A stretch of 64,000 bases of DNA from contig JAMPIV010019831.1 in the NCBI GenBank assembly GCA_024509875.1, positions 372,001-436,000 of the forward strand, in the 5' to 3' direction. This stretch comes from Oreohelix idahoensis (lineage: Eukaryota > Mollusca > Gastropoda > Stylommatophora > Oreohelicidae). The notes below the pieces were generated by a model, which saw nothing but the letters and a program-made list of their open reading frames with translations, was not told the origin of the DNA and searched no databases. A program made the translations under genes and the position numbers. Of this stretch, positions 44,795 through 57,062 are shown piece after piece. Each line of letters opens with the position of its first letter. Position 1 is the stretch's first letter.

Positions 44795-46273
44795 TACGCC
44801 CGGGGGCCGCCAAAGTGTATCCCGTAGGGAGACACTTTAGTCCCTTAAAAAATTGACTAATCCCTAAAAATATCGGGGTTCATATATCCCACGAGAAATC
44901 ATGTCGGATGGAATACAACAATCAATATATGGGAATGATGGATGAATCAATTCTATTAACATTTCAAGAAGTAATTATGTAGGGGTGGGGACTGATGGAC
45001 ATAGTCAAGGTACTTAAGTAGGGACTGATGGACATAGTTAAGGGACTTATAGGAGAACATTGGAGGACATAGTATAAACAAGTAGCACTAATAATGGGCA
45101 AAAATATAGCAGTAATGGAACAATCATTAACCAACTAGCAAACCGCTTTTATGTTTTGATAGTTATCAAATATCTCTCAAATATATTATAAAACATAATA
45201 CAACATGACAAGCGAGTTTACGTCGCAAAAGAAAACTGGGAACAAAAATGGCGGGTGCCCATAAAATATGGCGGACTTACAAAATGACCGTCATCCCACA
45301 CTTCAACTGAAGTGGGTGATGAAATAAAATTAATGGAACAAATGGAAATGGAACCACAAAACTTGGTGGCAAGGTATGGGAAACATGGGTAAGTCTCAAT
45401 GATAAAAATGACTGCACCGGTATAACAATAACCGGAAGTAATGCAAGGATTGAAAACATGGTAATCAACGGATTAAGGTACTCAATGGAGAAATGGCAAA
45501 TAGTTAAATCACATATGTTAGTGGAGCAATAACTGGAACTTCAAACAATCATAACGCAAAATGGAGTCATTATCCTAATAAGTCATGAATGATGCCAACA
45601 TTAGTGGCTGGTGAAAATGTATTTTAGTTAAACACTTTTATTAGGTACAACAGAACGAACAGAACACTCAAATCTGAGCAAAATCTTACTTCAGAAGCAT
45701 AGCAAAAAAACAAAAACAAAGGGACATAAAAGATGGTCAAAAGCATAGGGAAAAAGACCAAAGGGAGATAAAAGCTAGTCAAATATTAAATTAGTCAAAA
45801 CTAACGTGACTTAATGACAATACGCGTGTGAAAGGAAATATATTAGCAATATATGAGGACTACACAGTTCTTTTGAGTCGGGATATCTCCATCATCAATG
45901 TGTAAAAGGAGGCCGCAAGGGTACTTGTTCATGTACTGGTAGATTCAGCAATGTTCTACTTGCAGACTAAAATGTAATAGTTCTCCATAAATAGCGATTC
46001 TTGGACTTCATAGCATAACTTGCAAATTGATAAAGTCTACAACCGAGATGTTCAGGGATGCGTAACGGTTGGTCTTTACTGTAGCATCGGGATCAACCAA
46101 CTCAGCAGTGGGAGCACAGTGTAAGAGACTTGCTTCGTAATACACGAGAAATATGTTTTGACACCATGCTTGAAAATGGCACCAGGGCAGGAAATGTCAT
46201 CATGACAGGAGTTGGCATCTGGAGGTATGTAAAGTTCAAGTCGTAAACAACTTCGCTAAAATGTTCATTGCTT
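44795..46273 (-). other. F1 3' non-coding region
   Basis: About 1.5 kb without a gene. Short direct repeats of the type gggactgatggacatag occur near 44990-45040. The segment next to the LTR (plus tacgcccgggggccgcc) is GC-rich, and no clear polypurine tract is seen. Confidence 0.55.
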
Positions 46274-47685
46274 CTAATCTTTCAATGGTTTGGGATGACA
46301 GGCGAGGATCGTACTGTATAGGTTGGGATGTAGGAACAATGGCATGGACAACAGGAGTGGACGGGACATAGCGGGAGTTTCGGGGTGGAGGCTGAGCAAT
46401 GGCAGGAGGACAATGGCGGGGAATGCGTAATCTACGGGACGGAGGTGTGACAGATGGGGCGGAGGCGGAGGAGAGGGACTACGGTGAGGAGAATGAACAG
46501 AACCACGGGAGTTACGAAACCGGGTACGCACATGGGCGGCCTGTTGGAGAAGGTACTTAGGAAGGGGAGCAGAATCGCCAGATGATGTCGAATGACGACG
46601 TTTAGAAGGAAAACGAGCTGGGGGAGGAGGAAGATCAGGTTCAGTATCAGAAGAAGCAGAATCGGGGGGACTGTCAAGGTCTGAGTGAGGGGGAGGAAAA
46701 TAATCAGAGTTTGGAAGAGCAGGTTCAACATCCAGAGAGTCGGAATCAGGGGCGGTATCAAGGTCGGAGGGAAGCGGAGGAAAATAACCAGAGGGAGGAG
46801 GAGCGGGATCAGAGGGGAGTTGTACAGAAGGAGGGGGAAGTAACGACAGGAGTTGTTGCTGTAAGAGGAGGTACAATAACATCATGCTGAAGTGAAGCAT
46901 GAGAGGGGCCCGGAGTAATGGAGAGTAACTCAGCCAAACGCGCGTCACGGGAGTGGATACGGGAGTACAGTTCAGGAGGAGGGATAGGACCTTCAGAGGC
47001 GGAACAGGAACGATAACGTCTGGTTCGATCAACTATATGGGAGGGAGAAGAAGGAGAAGGCACCGAGGAGGCGGAGGGAACAGCAGCTCGACGGACTACT
47101 CTAGACCGGAGTTTGTGTAAAACATCATCACTGGGAGGATTATCAGAGTCTGATGAGGAAGTATCATAATCATGGGGCTGAACAGGTGTAAGCGGATCAG
47201 GAGGAGTGTTAAGGGAGACGGGGGCAGATCCGATGTCGTCTGATGTAGGACAAAACGAAAGTTCAGACATGGATGGAGAGGATGAAGGGTTATACTGGAG
47301 GGTAGCTTTTCGCACGGGGCGGCCAGACGGAAGAGGAGGAGGAGGGACAGTGTTTGGGCATTTAGGTGGTACATACGAGGATGAGGAGGGAGAATGAGAA
47401 AGTTGCGGGAAAAGAGGCTTAGGAGGAGAAGTACGATAACCAGAAGTACAGGAGAAGGTTGTAAAGGTAGGAGAAGAAAGTGAACGGCGCCGAGGAGGGT
47501 AGTTACTAAACGATGCACGCGGATTAGTAACAGCACCAATGGTGGTGGGGTATGAGTAGGGAGGGTAAGTAAATAAATGGGAAGGAGTAGCGGAGGGGCG
47601 TGTATAACACACTGTGGAGGGAGGAACAGAGGTACGATGAGGCAGGGAATGTGATGCTAAGTGAGCAATCACTGTACCACGTTTG
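46274..47685 (-). pseudogene. F1 Pro/Ser-rich region after protease, frameshifted
   Basis: Low-complexity coding sequence rich in Pro, Ser, Thr and Asp, read first in the frame ending at 46809 and then in the one ending at 46274. It includes two copies of a ~27-residue repeat with the pattern YFPP-SDLD-PDS-D-EP (46780-46620). No catalytic motif is recognisable. It occupies the place of RT-RNase H-integrase in ordinary Gypsy elements. Confidence 0.55.
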
Positions 47686-48539
47686 ATAGTCACAGGCTTT
47701 CCAGAAGTATTTAATATCTTGACGGAAAAATCACGCTTAGTGGAAATCTGAACAACGCCATCAACAACATTGATGTAGTGGTCACCATTGATGTCAGTAT
47801 CATGCAATGGTTCCACCATGACAGAGTGGCCAGAAGAGACATAGTCAGATCGTTTGACCCGACCAGTAGCTATAGTCAAAGAGTAAGGCTTTAAGGTTAC
47901 AGGAGCAATGAGGCGGACAAGGGTAGCAATGTGGATATCATCCTGAAGAGGGATGAATTCGCCATTGACGCGAATCTGTCGCAAGTCAATCTAGATTCGG
48001 GCGTGATGACGAAGGAGGAAGTCACGGCCAATAATAAAGTTGCGGGACATGCCTCTTGTGATGATAAATGGATGGACAACAGATTGAGAACCAATCTTGA
48101 AGCTTATCATAGCAGTTCCAATGGAACGTAAAGATTGGCCAGTAACGGAGGCTAAAGGAGTAGAGGAAGGAAAAAATTTTACGTGCCTACGAATCTGACG
48201 AAACAACTGTTCACGGATGAGGCTAACAGTTACTCCAGTATCAACAAGAGCACGGTAGCTTTTCATGTTGATGGAGATAAGGCACGATGAAGGATCCGGA
48301 GTGACAGAAGGAGGAGAGACATAAGAAAGAGAGGCGGAGGACACTGAAGGTTGGTAGGAAAGAAAACAATTATTACGGAAGGACCGATGTGAGGAAGGTT
48401 GCAGATTACCCGGTATGGCCCTAGCTACTGAGCAAACCCAAGAGTTTCCCTGATTTATTAAGGATGTAGGACGGAACTGTCTACGTGAAAAGGAGCGCGG
48501 ATGACCTTGGGGGAGGGCACAGGAGCGGTGGGGAGCCAT
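47686..48539 (-). pseudogene. F1 retropepsin-like protease, one in-frame stop
   Basis: The active site ALVDTGVTVSLI lies near 48240. The flap region and the conserved NFIIGRDFLLRH end near 48010. A TAG at about 47990 interrupts the frame, after which the normal continuation (IDLRQIRVNGEFIPL) runs on. The next ~90 codons (to about 47690) look like the tail of the same fold. It is upstream of a Pro-rich region where RT would normally begin. Confidence 0.78.
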
Positions 48540-48678
48540 GAAGGTTGGTGACGTCGTTGCTACCTGTTCTGGTAATGTTGTGGCTGTGGCACGGGATTAT
48601 TTTGAGTCTGTGAGCTGTATTGTGGCCGCTGAAAACAGCTGCGCGAGACGTGTCCCCGTTGCCCAAAAGTGTAACATA

Positions 48679-49581
48679 TTACTGAAGTTGCTTGATGGAC
48701 CTGTGGCGCTGGTGGATGATGAAGGCGTCGAGGTTGGCTCTGATGGTGACAATCATTAGAGGGGGCTGTGGTAATCTCGAAGGTTGCTGCCAAGAGTGGC
48801 GGCAATGGCTAACGTCCATCGGTTCTTCATCAACTCTGTGATCAAGGCGATGCTCACGACCGAGACGGTTGGTAAAGCGTCTCTTTACATTGTCCTCTGT
48901 GATGGCCCGTTGAATCGCATCCGTGACAGTCTGAGGATCCGTGCGGATCAAATGCAATTTTAATGTGTCGGATGATAACCCATCAATGAAAATACCGACA
49001 AGCTGCCGATCAATATCCGCAGATGTGGACGAAGAATCAATGAAGGCATCCTCAGCCACGTTCAATAGTCTGTCCGCATAGAATTGGACAGGTTCCTGTC
49101 TATCGTGGCGTGTTCCACGAAGAAGAGTCCACGCGTGTTGACAGTCAGTTATGGAAGAATAACGGCTGACCAGTGCCCTCTTTAGTGAAGCGAAAGTTTC
49201 ATTAGGAAAAAGTTGTGCACGACGACGCAGAAAATCAGTTACTAATGACTGTGAAGAAAGGAATGCAACACGCTTTCGGTCCTCATCGGTTGCCGAAGGG
49301 ATCAAAGATACAAACTTGTCAATGTTAATAAGCCATTGGCGAAATTGAGTAGCATCACCATGAAACGGCTTGACAATGTTATTAACATTTTGAAAGTTGG
49401 CGCTCTGTGTTATTGAGTTAAGAGTACTAGCAATCGACTGTAACGTGCTTGAAGAATTTTCAGAAGAGTCAGGCAAATTTTGACTCGCTGCTTGTTGCAG
49501 TGATAGTTGTTGATGAAGCAGTTGATTTTGCTGTTGCAACAAAAGTACTTGATGCTCAAGCTGTTGAGTAGTTGAATCCAT
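48679..49581 (-). CDS. F1 gag
   Basis: 300 codons from ATG 49581. The start is a Gln/Leu-rich coiled coil (residues 5-45). It is followed by a retrotransposon gag (capsid) domain with VKPFHGDATQFRQWLINIDKFV, FLRRRAQLFPNETFASLKRALVSRYS and a major-homology-like stretch. The zinc knuckle CYTFGQRGHVSRSC lies in an overlapping frame at about 48680-48640, so a frameshift separates capsid from nucleocapsid. The protein would bind and package RNA. Confidence 0.82.
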   Translation of the reverse strand: MDSTTQQLEHQVLLLQQQNQLLHQQLSLQQAASQNLPDSSENSSSTLQSIASTLNSITQSANFQNVNNIVKPFHGDATQFRQWLINIDKFVSLIPSATDEDRKRVAFLSSQSLVTDFLRRRAQLFPNETFASLKRALVSRYSSITDCQHAWTLLRGTRHDRQEPVQFYADRLLNVAEDAFIDSSSTSADIDRQLVGIFIDGLSSDTLKLHLIRTDPQTVTDAIQRAITEDNVKRRFTNRLGREHRLDHRVDEEPMDVSHCRHSWQQPSRLPQPPLMIVTIRANLDAFIIHQRHRSIKQLQ

Positions 49582-50335
49582 CGTTTAAAAAAAGCAGTTA
49601 CGAGCTGGTTAACGGCACCAAAAGACAAGTTTAGTTGACCGGGAGCGGAGGTAAGTCACGACCAATAATAAGTCAAGACTAGTGTGACAGTGGATTTTGT
49701 TGAAAGGGATGAAAATCTGTATATCACTTCGTTATTTTGGTTCTTCTGGGAAAAACTGGTTATGCACCAGAGATGTTGCTTCCAGAAGAGAGGAACAACC
49801 CAGGTAATTAAGAGAACTCGTAAGTGCCTTTACGGTTTTAATATTGATCTTGAAGAGGTGGTATATAATCAGTAACTTGAACAGTCAAAAGAAACTTCAA
49901 TAGAGCAGATTACTTAAATAGTCCAGTAGATTTAAAAGATATCCTTTATTTTGTTTCGTTTCAAAATGAGGAAAATGTGGCAGTTCGATAAGAATTTCTG
50001 GTGGGGGAAAGTAAAACTGCCAGCTTTAGCCTCTAAGGTGAAAGGCTTACGGCTCCTCAATACTGTAGTCGTTTTGTGACATCTGTGGAAATCCTAGCGA
50101 AATAAAAATTCGATTCGAGACTTCAATTAAAACTAGATCGAACTTACTTCATGTGGAATGAACCACAAACATAATCGTGGCAGGGGTTAGTGCTGGGTCA
50201 CTAACTTTCCTGGTTGGTAGGAGATCTCTAGACGGTTATATTAATATCCAAACCGTATGAGTCAAGGGCTTTTTCGTTCAGTAGTAGGGGATGCGCCAGG
50301 GTGCTCCACACCTCGACTAAAGAATGCCCTATGTT
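49582..50335 (-). other. F1 leader
   Basis: 754 bases between the 5' LTR and the gag ATG. About 690 of them recur at 18253-18979. The sequence next to the LTR (minus aacatagggcattc) does not start with TGG, so a usual tRNA primer-binding site is not obvious. Confidence 0.65.
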
Positions 50336-50783
50336 GGTTTGACTCTAGCTTTGAGATAACTGTCTCAAGCTCTGATGGTTACTAAGATGCATCAGTCTTT
50401 ATACTTGTCTGGTGCTATGGCTTGCCAGAGGAAGTATTTCTCATTGGAGTTAAGACCGGAAACCTTCTAATGATTGGTCTTGGGGGCTAGTGGACTGTTG
50501 AAATAATCTTTAACCTAACTAACTACGAATCCTCTAGTCTAAAATTATTGTTTCTATGTGATGATGACCAACCATTGTTTAAAGTTCTCTCTAATCTAAA
50601 TGTTTTCCCGTCTGACTTGTATGGAGGCCACACAAGGTTTGATGACATCATGGGTTCATGTGTGTCATGACTGATGATGTCATTGATTCTTGACTAGGGG
50701 TTTATTTATCTCTAACTAGTCATTCATAAGTATTTTACTATAAGGCCAACAGTTGTAGCGACGTAGTAGTCTATACTGCTACA
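50336..50783 (-). repeat. F1 5' LTR
   Basis: 448 bases, differing from the 3' LTR at only a few positions, followed by TSD ccttc (50784-50788). Confidence 0.9.
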
Positions 50784-50908
50784 CCTTCACCAGGACGAGA
50801 GTGAGCAGAGTGAAAAGAACCAACCCATAAGAAAGAGCAGAACCGTCATTGTCATCTAAGTTCATTAGTGCGCATGTCCAAATATAAAAGATCCTTAGGT
50901 CCTCCCAC

Positions 50909-50917
50909 TGTTGTTGG

Positions 50918-50953
<36 letters not shown>

Positions 50954-51101
50954 TGAAGAAGTGATGGGGGAGAGCGACCACTTAACAGCTGACCATTATT
51001 GCCTCTTCTTGATCCATCTTGGTCTACCTGTTCAACCTGAAAATTGGTTATAATTGGGGTATTGTCATTTTATTTACTTATTTTGTATTCAATTTAAATA
51101 A
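50909..51101 (-). mobile_element. Short 3'-end fragment of LINE A
   Basis: 193 bases related to the 3' UTR of A2 (13776-13950), ending in a longer (CAA)n (plus (TTG)n at 50909-50952). It is flanked by ctcccac at 50902-50908 and 51102-51108, so it is an extreme 5'-truncated insertion. Confidence 0.8.
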
Positions 51102-51108
51102 CTCCCAC

Positions 51109-52378
51109 TTTTTTTTAATAGGAGCTTGCTACTTTTCTTAGTAGCAACTTCCTTTCAACCATCTACCATATACATGGAGTTGTTGGTTATATCAGGACGT
51201 GTTTCATTTATTATAATATGCTTTTGTTAGTATTTAACTTACACTATATTATCTCTAGTAGGGTTTGTTTGTTTGTTTTTTGTTTAAATTTTGTAGTTAT
51301 AGTTCAATATTGTTTTATTACCCAATTATGATATTGTCTAAATAAACTGATATGTTTTTATGTTTCACTGGAGGGTTTTTGGTCAATCTGTATTTATCTG
51401 GGGGGAGTCTTTCACCAATGTAGACTACTGGCTTGCATCCTTGTTTATTTATGTTTTATATGTTAGCTTTTGTTTTTGTAATAAAATGTTTTATTAACTT
51501 TTGTATTTCTCATGGGGTCTTAGTGCCTATGAGATTTTCTACAATCATTTCTACCTTGTGGTTAATACAGTAAGTCTTAATGTTTTGCCTCTGCTGGTCA
51601 TATTTTTTGCAGTCCAACAGAAAGTGCCTAATTGTGTTTGGTTATATACACTCTTCACATGTGGGTTCTTCTATCATACAATATCCAGTTCCAAGCTTGA
51701 GCCTCAGCAATTTTTTATTAATTGGTATTTTTAGTTCATCTTTTATCTGACATCTGAAAGGAGGCCCAGAAATTAAAACTGCAATAAGCAGAAATAACAA
51801 AGACGCAGAAACCCGGACAGTTAACAAACAGACAGGACACAGGAAAGATGACACCATGAAACAACAAGCAAAAACAGTCAGGAAACCAGAGGAGCAGAAA
51901 ACGAAGAAACAAAAAACAGAATTAAAATAATGCAGATAGCTGGAACAGATACCACACTGAGAGCTGTCCTGGATGACAAAATCCTGGTCATCCTGGGAAT
52001 AATAATAGAAAAAAATCTATTGACAAATTGCAAAAACATAAAAATGGATTAACGATCACTGTAAACAACACAGAAAAAGGCAAGGCACTACTACATGAAT
52101 TAAAGAGTAACCCAAAAGAAATACAACTCGCACATGGGATAAAGGTACAGATTGAGTTGATCAAGGAGATTCGAAGATTCATCATCAAAGGGGTCGATTC
52201 AAATCTAACAGAAGAGGAGATCCGCACTAACTTAACAAAAGAAAACCTACAAACAAAGATAGAAAAAGTAGAAAGAATAAAAACCACAGAGCAGAAGAAT
52301 ACGATAGTGGTAGTGCTAAGTATAAAGGTCACAGAAATACCCAAGCAGGTCAAACTCCACCAGAGAGCCAAAATGACA
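51109..52378 (-). mobile_element. LINE B2, 5'-inverted and internally deleted copy of B
   Basis: The 3' part (51109-51753, minus) has a T-run start, the B 3' UTR and the last part of ORF2 (CQIKDELKIPINKKLL, CMIEEPTCEEC). At about 51753 it changes to plus-strand ORF1 sequence, equal to 11906-12530 of B1, ending at 52378. Everything between ORF1 knuckle 1 and the ORF2 C-terminus is missing. Two bases are shared at the junction. This again fits twin priming, here with a large internal deletion. Several substitutions and small indels show that it is older than B1. Confidence 0.82.
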
Positions 52379-55300
52379 TTGTATATGGCACTCATTGTGT
52401 TTCTCTTTGAAAGACTTTTTTATTTGTCTCTTGTCTTTATGATAGCCTAGTCTCTTTGTCTCTTGTGTTGATTTAACACTTTGGTAAACTATTTTCTTTG
52501 TCATGTGTCTTAGTGATACAGTCTGACATACTATTTCCTGTTAAGGCTACTTACAGGGTTGTCTTACATTTGCCTTCAACTTTTCCTTGTGTTTCACTTC
52601 TCAACAAAGTTTTACATTTTCAATGTGCCCAAAATTTCTTATTCGTCTAATTCTTATATCCTTTTCTTTAATTTTCATGTTATTTCTAGTTTTTCTAACA
52701 CCTTTTGATTTGTTTTCTTCTGGTTCCATGAGATGCACTGGATTCTTCTACATATTCACATTTCCAGAACCTCACTTTTCTTCTTGCTGTTTGTTTATTG
52801 TCCATGTTTCTCTTTGACAGTGGTGGTGATCTTCTTTTTTGCTAAAGTAAACTAGGTGACATAGGCTGTCCTAGTTGTTGTTTATTCAAGTTGTCAACTT
52901 ATACTAATGACTCATCTTCCAAGTAAGAGTTTCTCCTATTGACTGGCCATCACCGCCAGAGGTAGCGATTCTTGGATGAGATATGGTTCGTTTCTTTTAA
53001 CCAGGCTTCGTTCTTCCCTCCTTGTTGTTATGTGACGACTACTTCGTATAGTGGTACGTTTTGATATTATTTAATTGCAGTTACTCCTTATTCACACACA
53101 CCCACTCCACCACCTTTTATAACTCAAACCAACTTACGTGGTGAAATTTCAATTACAGCAGCTTTATTTACAAAATATAAGTTCAATCATTTTCCAATAA
53201 AGTGTATGTTTCAATTCCATGCTTCCAGACTTTGATTCCATCTATATTTCAAAGGCATTATTATTATTGCCTCTTCTACAGACTCTTGCTTATACATATA
53301 TAGTCTGCCCACAATTTATCCTCATTTTCTTCCTCTCAACCTTATCTCTGGTATTTAACCTGTCAGGCCTAACTCAAATACAAGCATCAATATCTATTCA
53401 TAGTTCACATATAAAATCAAATAATGTCAGGTACAGCTGTGTGGTGAAAAATGCAGTGATACAACGTTAAAATATCTCCAATTATACCGATAATAGGTAA
53501 AATAACATGTAAGGATAAAAATCTAAGTAAGGTACGATAATACATGCTCGCCCATGCCCGCGTTTTCTAACGCCATTTCAAACTAACCGATTATAACCTG
53601 CAGTCTAAATATACTATCTTTTTTAAGCGGGGTAGAAACGGAGATAAAAGAAAAAAAATTATGACGGTCGGAACACGTGTCTGAATCTAATGCAAAAAGA
53701 CGTAATTTGTGGTTTAAAGGAAAAAATTACGCCACTAGTGACACAATGTAAGAAATTTGAGACGTAAATGACTTTAGCTCTTGTTAGAAACAGACGTATC
53801 TTTGACGTTTTACGGTAATTAGGCTTTTTATTTGAATCTAGCGCAAACGCGTGAACGAAGGTTTCAAAAACAAATTTCAAAAAAAAACTAACCTTGAGAA
53901 AAGTAGGTTTTTCTTTAATAATAAAGTTATGAAAATAAAACCTAGCTAGTTTGATAGCCCATCTTCAGCAGAGAAATAATATACTTTTAAATATACAGAC
54001 GGACAGATAACACGGAAGATATTGACGAAAGACTGTGTTGTTCACATCAGACTGGCAAACATTTATAAGTGCATACTTTCACTAAAGTCTCAATTTTGCG
54101 TCCTTGAGACAAGAAAATGCAAAAATCAACTGCAATGAACTAGCGGGGCAAAGTCGGGAAATAGAAGCTAAAAATAACTTAGGAGGCAGTTTTTACGTGT
54201 AGTTGGTCCAAGAAACAAGTATGTTTTTGTGAAAAGCCAAGTAGAGACAGACGGACTAACAGAAAATAATACACACTTGACTGAGATTTGACTGAAATTG
54301 ACTTTTGGTTTAAATATTTGAAAAAAAATAGAGGGGAAGTCCGCTGATTGGACACAACCATATATATTATTGAATAAGAGACGCACGCTTGTGCCATTTT
54401 TTTGATAGACTGTCCAGTGACACAGTTCGCTACTGTTAGAGGTGAAATTTCCAGGAAAATTAAATATTTCAGTGGAACGCCTTGTTATAGCCAGCAGCTC
54501 AGCTGAGTTTTGCTAGTACTATAAAACTGTGTCTCAATTCTGAATTGTGGTAAAAAAGAAAGCATTTATCTTGTTTTATTTTAATATTTGAGTGATTGAT
54601 ACTGCCATATCATGCAAAATGATTACGACAAGTAAGTGCTTGCTCTAGGTCCCCAGCGACAGACCAGGGTCTAGAGACAACTAATAATGCATAACCACAT
54701 ATCTACAGCCATAGAAGACAGATCTACATTTGAGATCAATGGGAACATAACACCCACCTTATTGAAAGGGAGAGAAAACTATTGAACATATTTTGGATGC
54801 AATGCAGTCTTGGGAAAACTGGCGCAACTTGATAACAACTGGGTGAGATGTGCTAAGTTGGTCAGATAGATCTGACCAAATCTGCGTAATGTTGTTTTGT
54901 GGTGTTGTGTGTACGAGTGGCTCAGTGAATAGAGTACTGACACATAGCACAAATTTTATTTCAGAGTTCGGGTCTGGCACTACTATTGTGTTAGATGCTT
55001 ATCGAATTATAAAAGCTGGTGCATGTGAAGCCTAAGAATTATACTCAAGCTATTGAGAGGAGTGGGCCACAAGACATCTATACTTCATCGACACAGGCCA
55101 GATAACTACTAACCTGGCCTGCTGTAAATTCATCAACATCTCCACTATTAATACCAAATAACATTTGTGTATATAAATAACAGTCCATATGTCACGGACG
55201 AATAACTTTATAACCACAGATTTGGAGTGATGACGCCACCCCAATTAAACATCCCGTGCTAGATTTTCCCAGGACTTTGTAGACATTATTAATATTACCT

Positions 55301-57049
55301 ATTGTGATAATATATCTCTGTACAAACAACTTCATTTGATTATGCAAAGTATTTATGCATGTTATTGAAATTACATATCATTTCATATGTTCTGTCCAAA
55401 GAAACTATTGGTTCAGAACAAATACATTTTAAAAAATTAATTTCTAACTTAAACTCTAACAACCAGTGTTAGTTCAGTGTATCCCAGAGTTATTTATTCT
55501 TAGACTTATTAAATATATATGTGTGTGTGTGTAGTCTATTACCTACACATTACATTACAGTACCTTAGACTTTTTAACGTAGCTAACATACATTATAGAA
55601 AAATAGGTCTGTGTGAGGTCGTAAGTGGTAGCAGAAATGCCTCCTGTACTCAAATAACCTTTATCATCAGGAGCCTTCACAACTGACCTCATACAGTACA
55701 CTAGGAAACATAACAACCATACAATAACATCAAAAACCACGACAAGCTGTTGTGGCATCCTCATACTTACTCTTTAATGAGAGAGCGCATGAGTTGTTTC
55801 ATAGTTCTCAAATTCACCATTAACTCTTCTTTCCTCTCTCTTATATCAGCCTGGTCAGCCTTATACTCTATTAAAGGCATCACAATCAAATCAAAATTTA
55901 TACATTGTAAATCCAATGTCGGCTAGTGCTTCTGTAGTGGCTTCGATACTTACGCTGACGTGAGAGAGCGCATAACTTATCTCATAAATGTCAGTGTTGC
56001 AAAACCCTTGCTCATTATTCTTGTCTAATGACAGTGCCTCATCTTCTTTATATAACAGCCCATCTTGGCTATCTGATAATAAAAGTTATCCACTCTGCAT
56101 TTTAAATCGTGCCTTTGCTTCAAATGTTCTCTTTTGTAGTACACTCCTTTAACTGCAAGCGGCATTAACCTCTGATAATAGGTTGACCGTATTTCTGAAA
56201 CATGTCTCTCTTTATATAGCTTGTACAATAAAAGTCAAAAGTTATCTTACCGTAATCAAATGAATCCAAATACTTATCACATTTCCTACTAATCACACCT
56301 ATGAGCTAGCCCTATGCTTAAGACACAGTTCATTCTAGTCTCCAGAATTTATACTGCTAATTTGTCTAAGTCTATCTACTTGATCTGTGCAAACTTCTGT
56401 CACCCACAGATTTCACTTCTTGAGAGCCCGGCAATACGTCTTGCCACGTTGAAATCTCAGCCAGGATTAATTTCTTTTGTCCTTCAAATCATTGTCCCAT
56501 GATCCGTTCTTGTTTATCAGTCATTCTGATTGGTCTGTCCTCTTCCTACTCACCGACAACAAGCTCACGCTTTTTCCACGCAGGCAACTCAGTGAACTGT
56601 GCTCACCATCCTTTCCTCGTGCATTTGTTTTTCTTCCCCGCTCACTAAGCCTGCAAGGGGCGTTAATTATTTGTTGTCTCCCTTTTGAGGTTTTTACCTT
56701 AATATTACAGTCCCTTTTCTACGTCTTACTAGAACAATCATGATATGCAAATTTCCTTTACCATAACTGTATACTCACGAAAAACTATTTAAGTCTAAAT
56801 CAGACTTGTTTTCAATAGAGACTCATTCCACTTCCGTCTACTACAGGGGTAACACGCATTTTTGCTTACCTCAAACCACACAAGCTTGATACGTTCTTTT
56901 TAGGACGAGACACAGTGAAGACATCCTTAGAACTACACAAGTTATCAGATAAGTTGATATTTTTATCCATCCTCAGTGTTAGCGTATTGCAGTTAATTTT
57001 AGAAATTAAAATAATAGAAATTAAATAGCGCAACGTGGCAATTCTTTGA
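52379..57049. other. Apparently host non-coding DNA
   Basis: I find no retroelement protein here. Open frames are short and without motifs. Exceptions worth noting are a tRNA-like segment at 54911-54980 and two possible small exons on the minus strand (55771-55867 and 55954-56072). Short TG and AT repeats lie near 55510. Confidence 0.5.
54911..54980 (+). repeat. tRNA-like segment, possible SINE head
   Basis: Box A-like tggctcagtgaat (54918-54930) and box B-like agttcgggtctgg (54965-54977) are spaced as in a tRNA gene. The acceptor stem does not pair well, so this is more likely a tRNA-derived SINE or a decayed tRNA than a working tRNA gene. No tail or target-site duplication was found. Confidence 0.4.
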
Positions 57050-57062
57050 GTGAGATCAGGCA

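Larger units (their letters stand above)
44346..50783 (-). mobile_element. LTR retrotransposon F1, non-autonomous (gag and protease only)
   Basis: LTRs at 50336-50783 (5') and 44346-44794 (3') are nearly identical. The TSD ccttc stands at 44341-44345 and 50784-50788. On the minus strand the LTR begins TGTAGCAGTATAG. Order: LTR, ~750-base leader, gag, protease, Pro/Ser-rich region, ~1.5 kb non-coding, LTR. No RT, RNase H or integrase motif is found on either strand inside it. Movement would need enzymes from another element. Confidence 0.9.
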
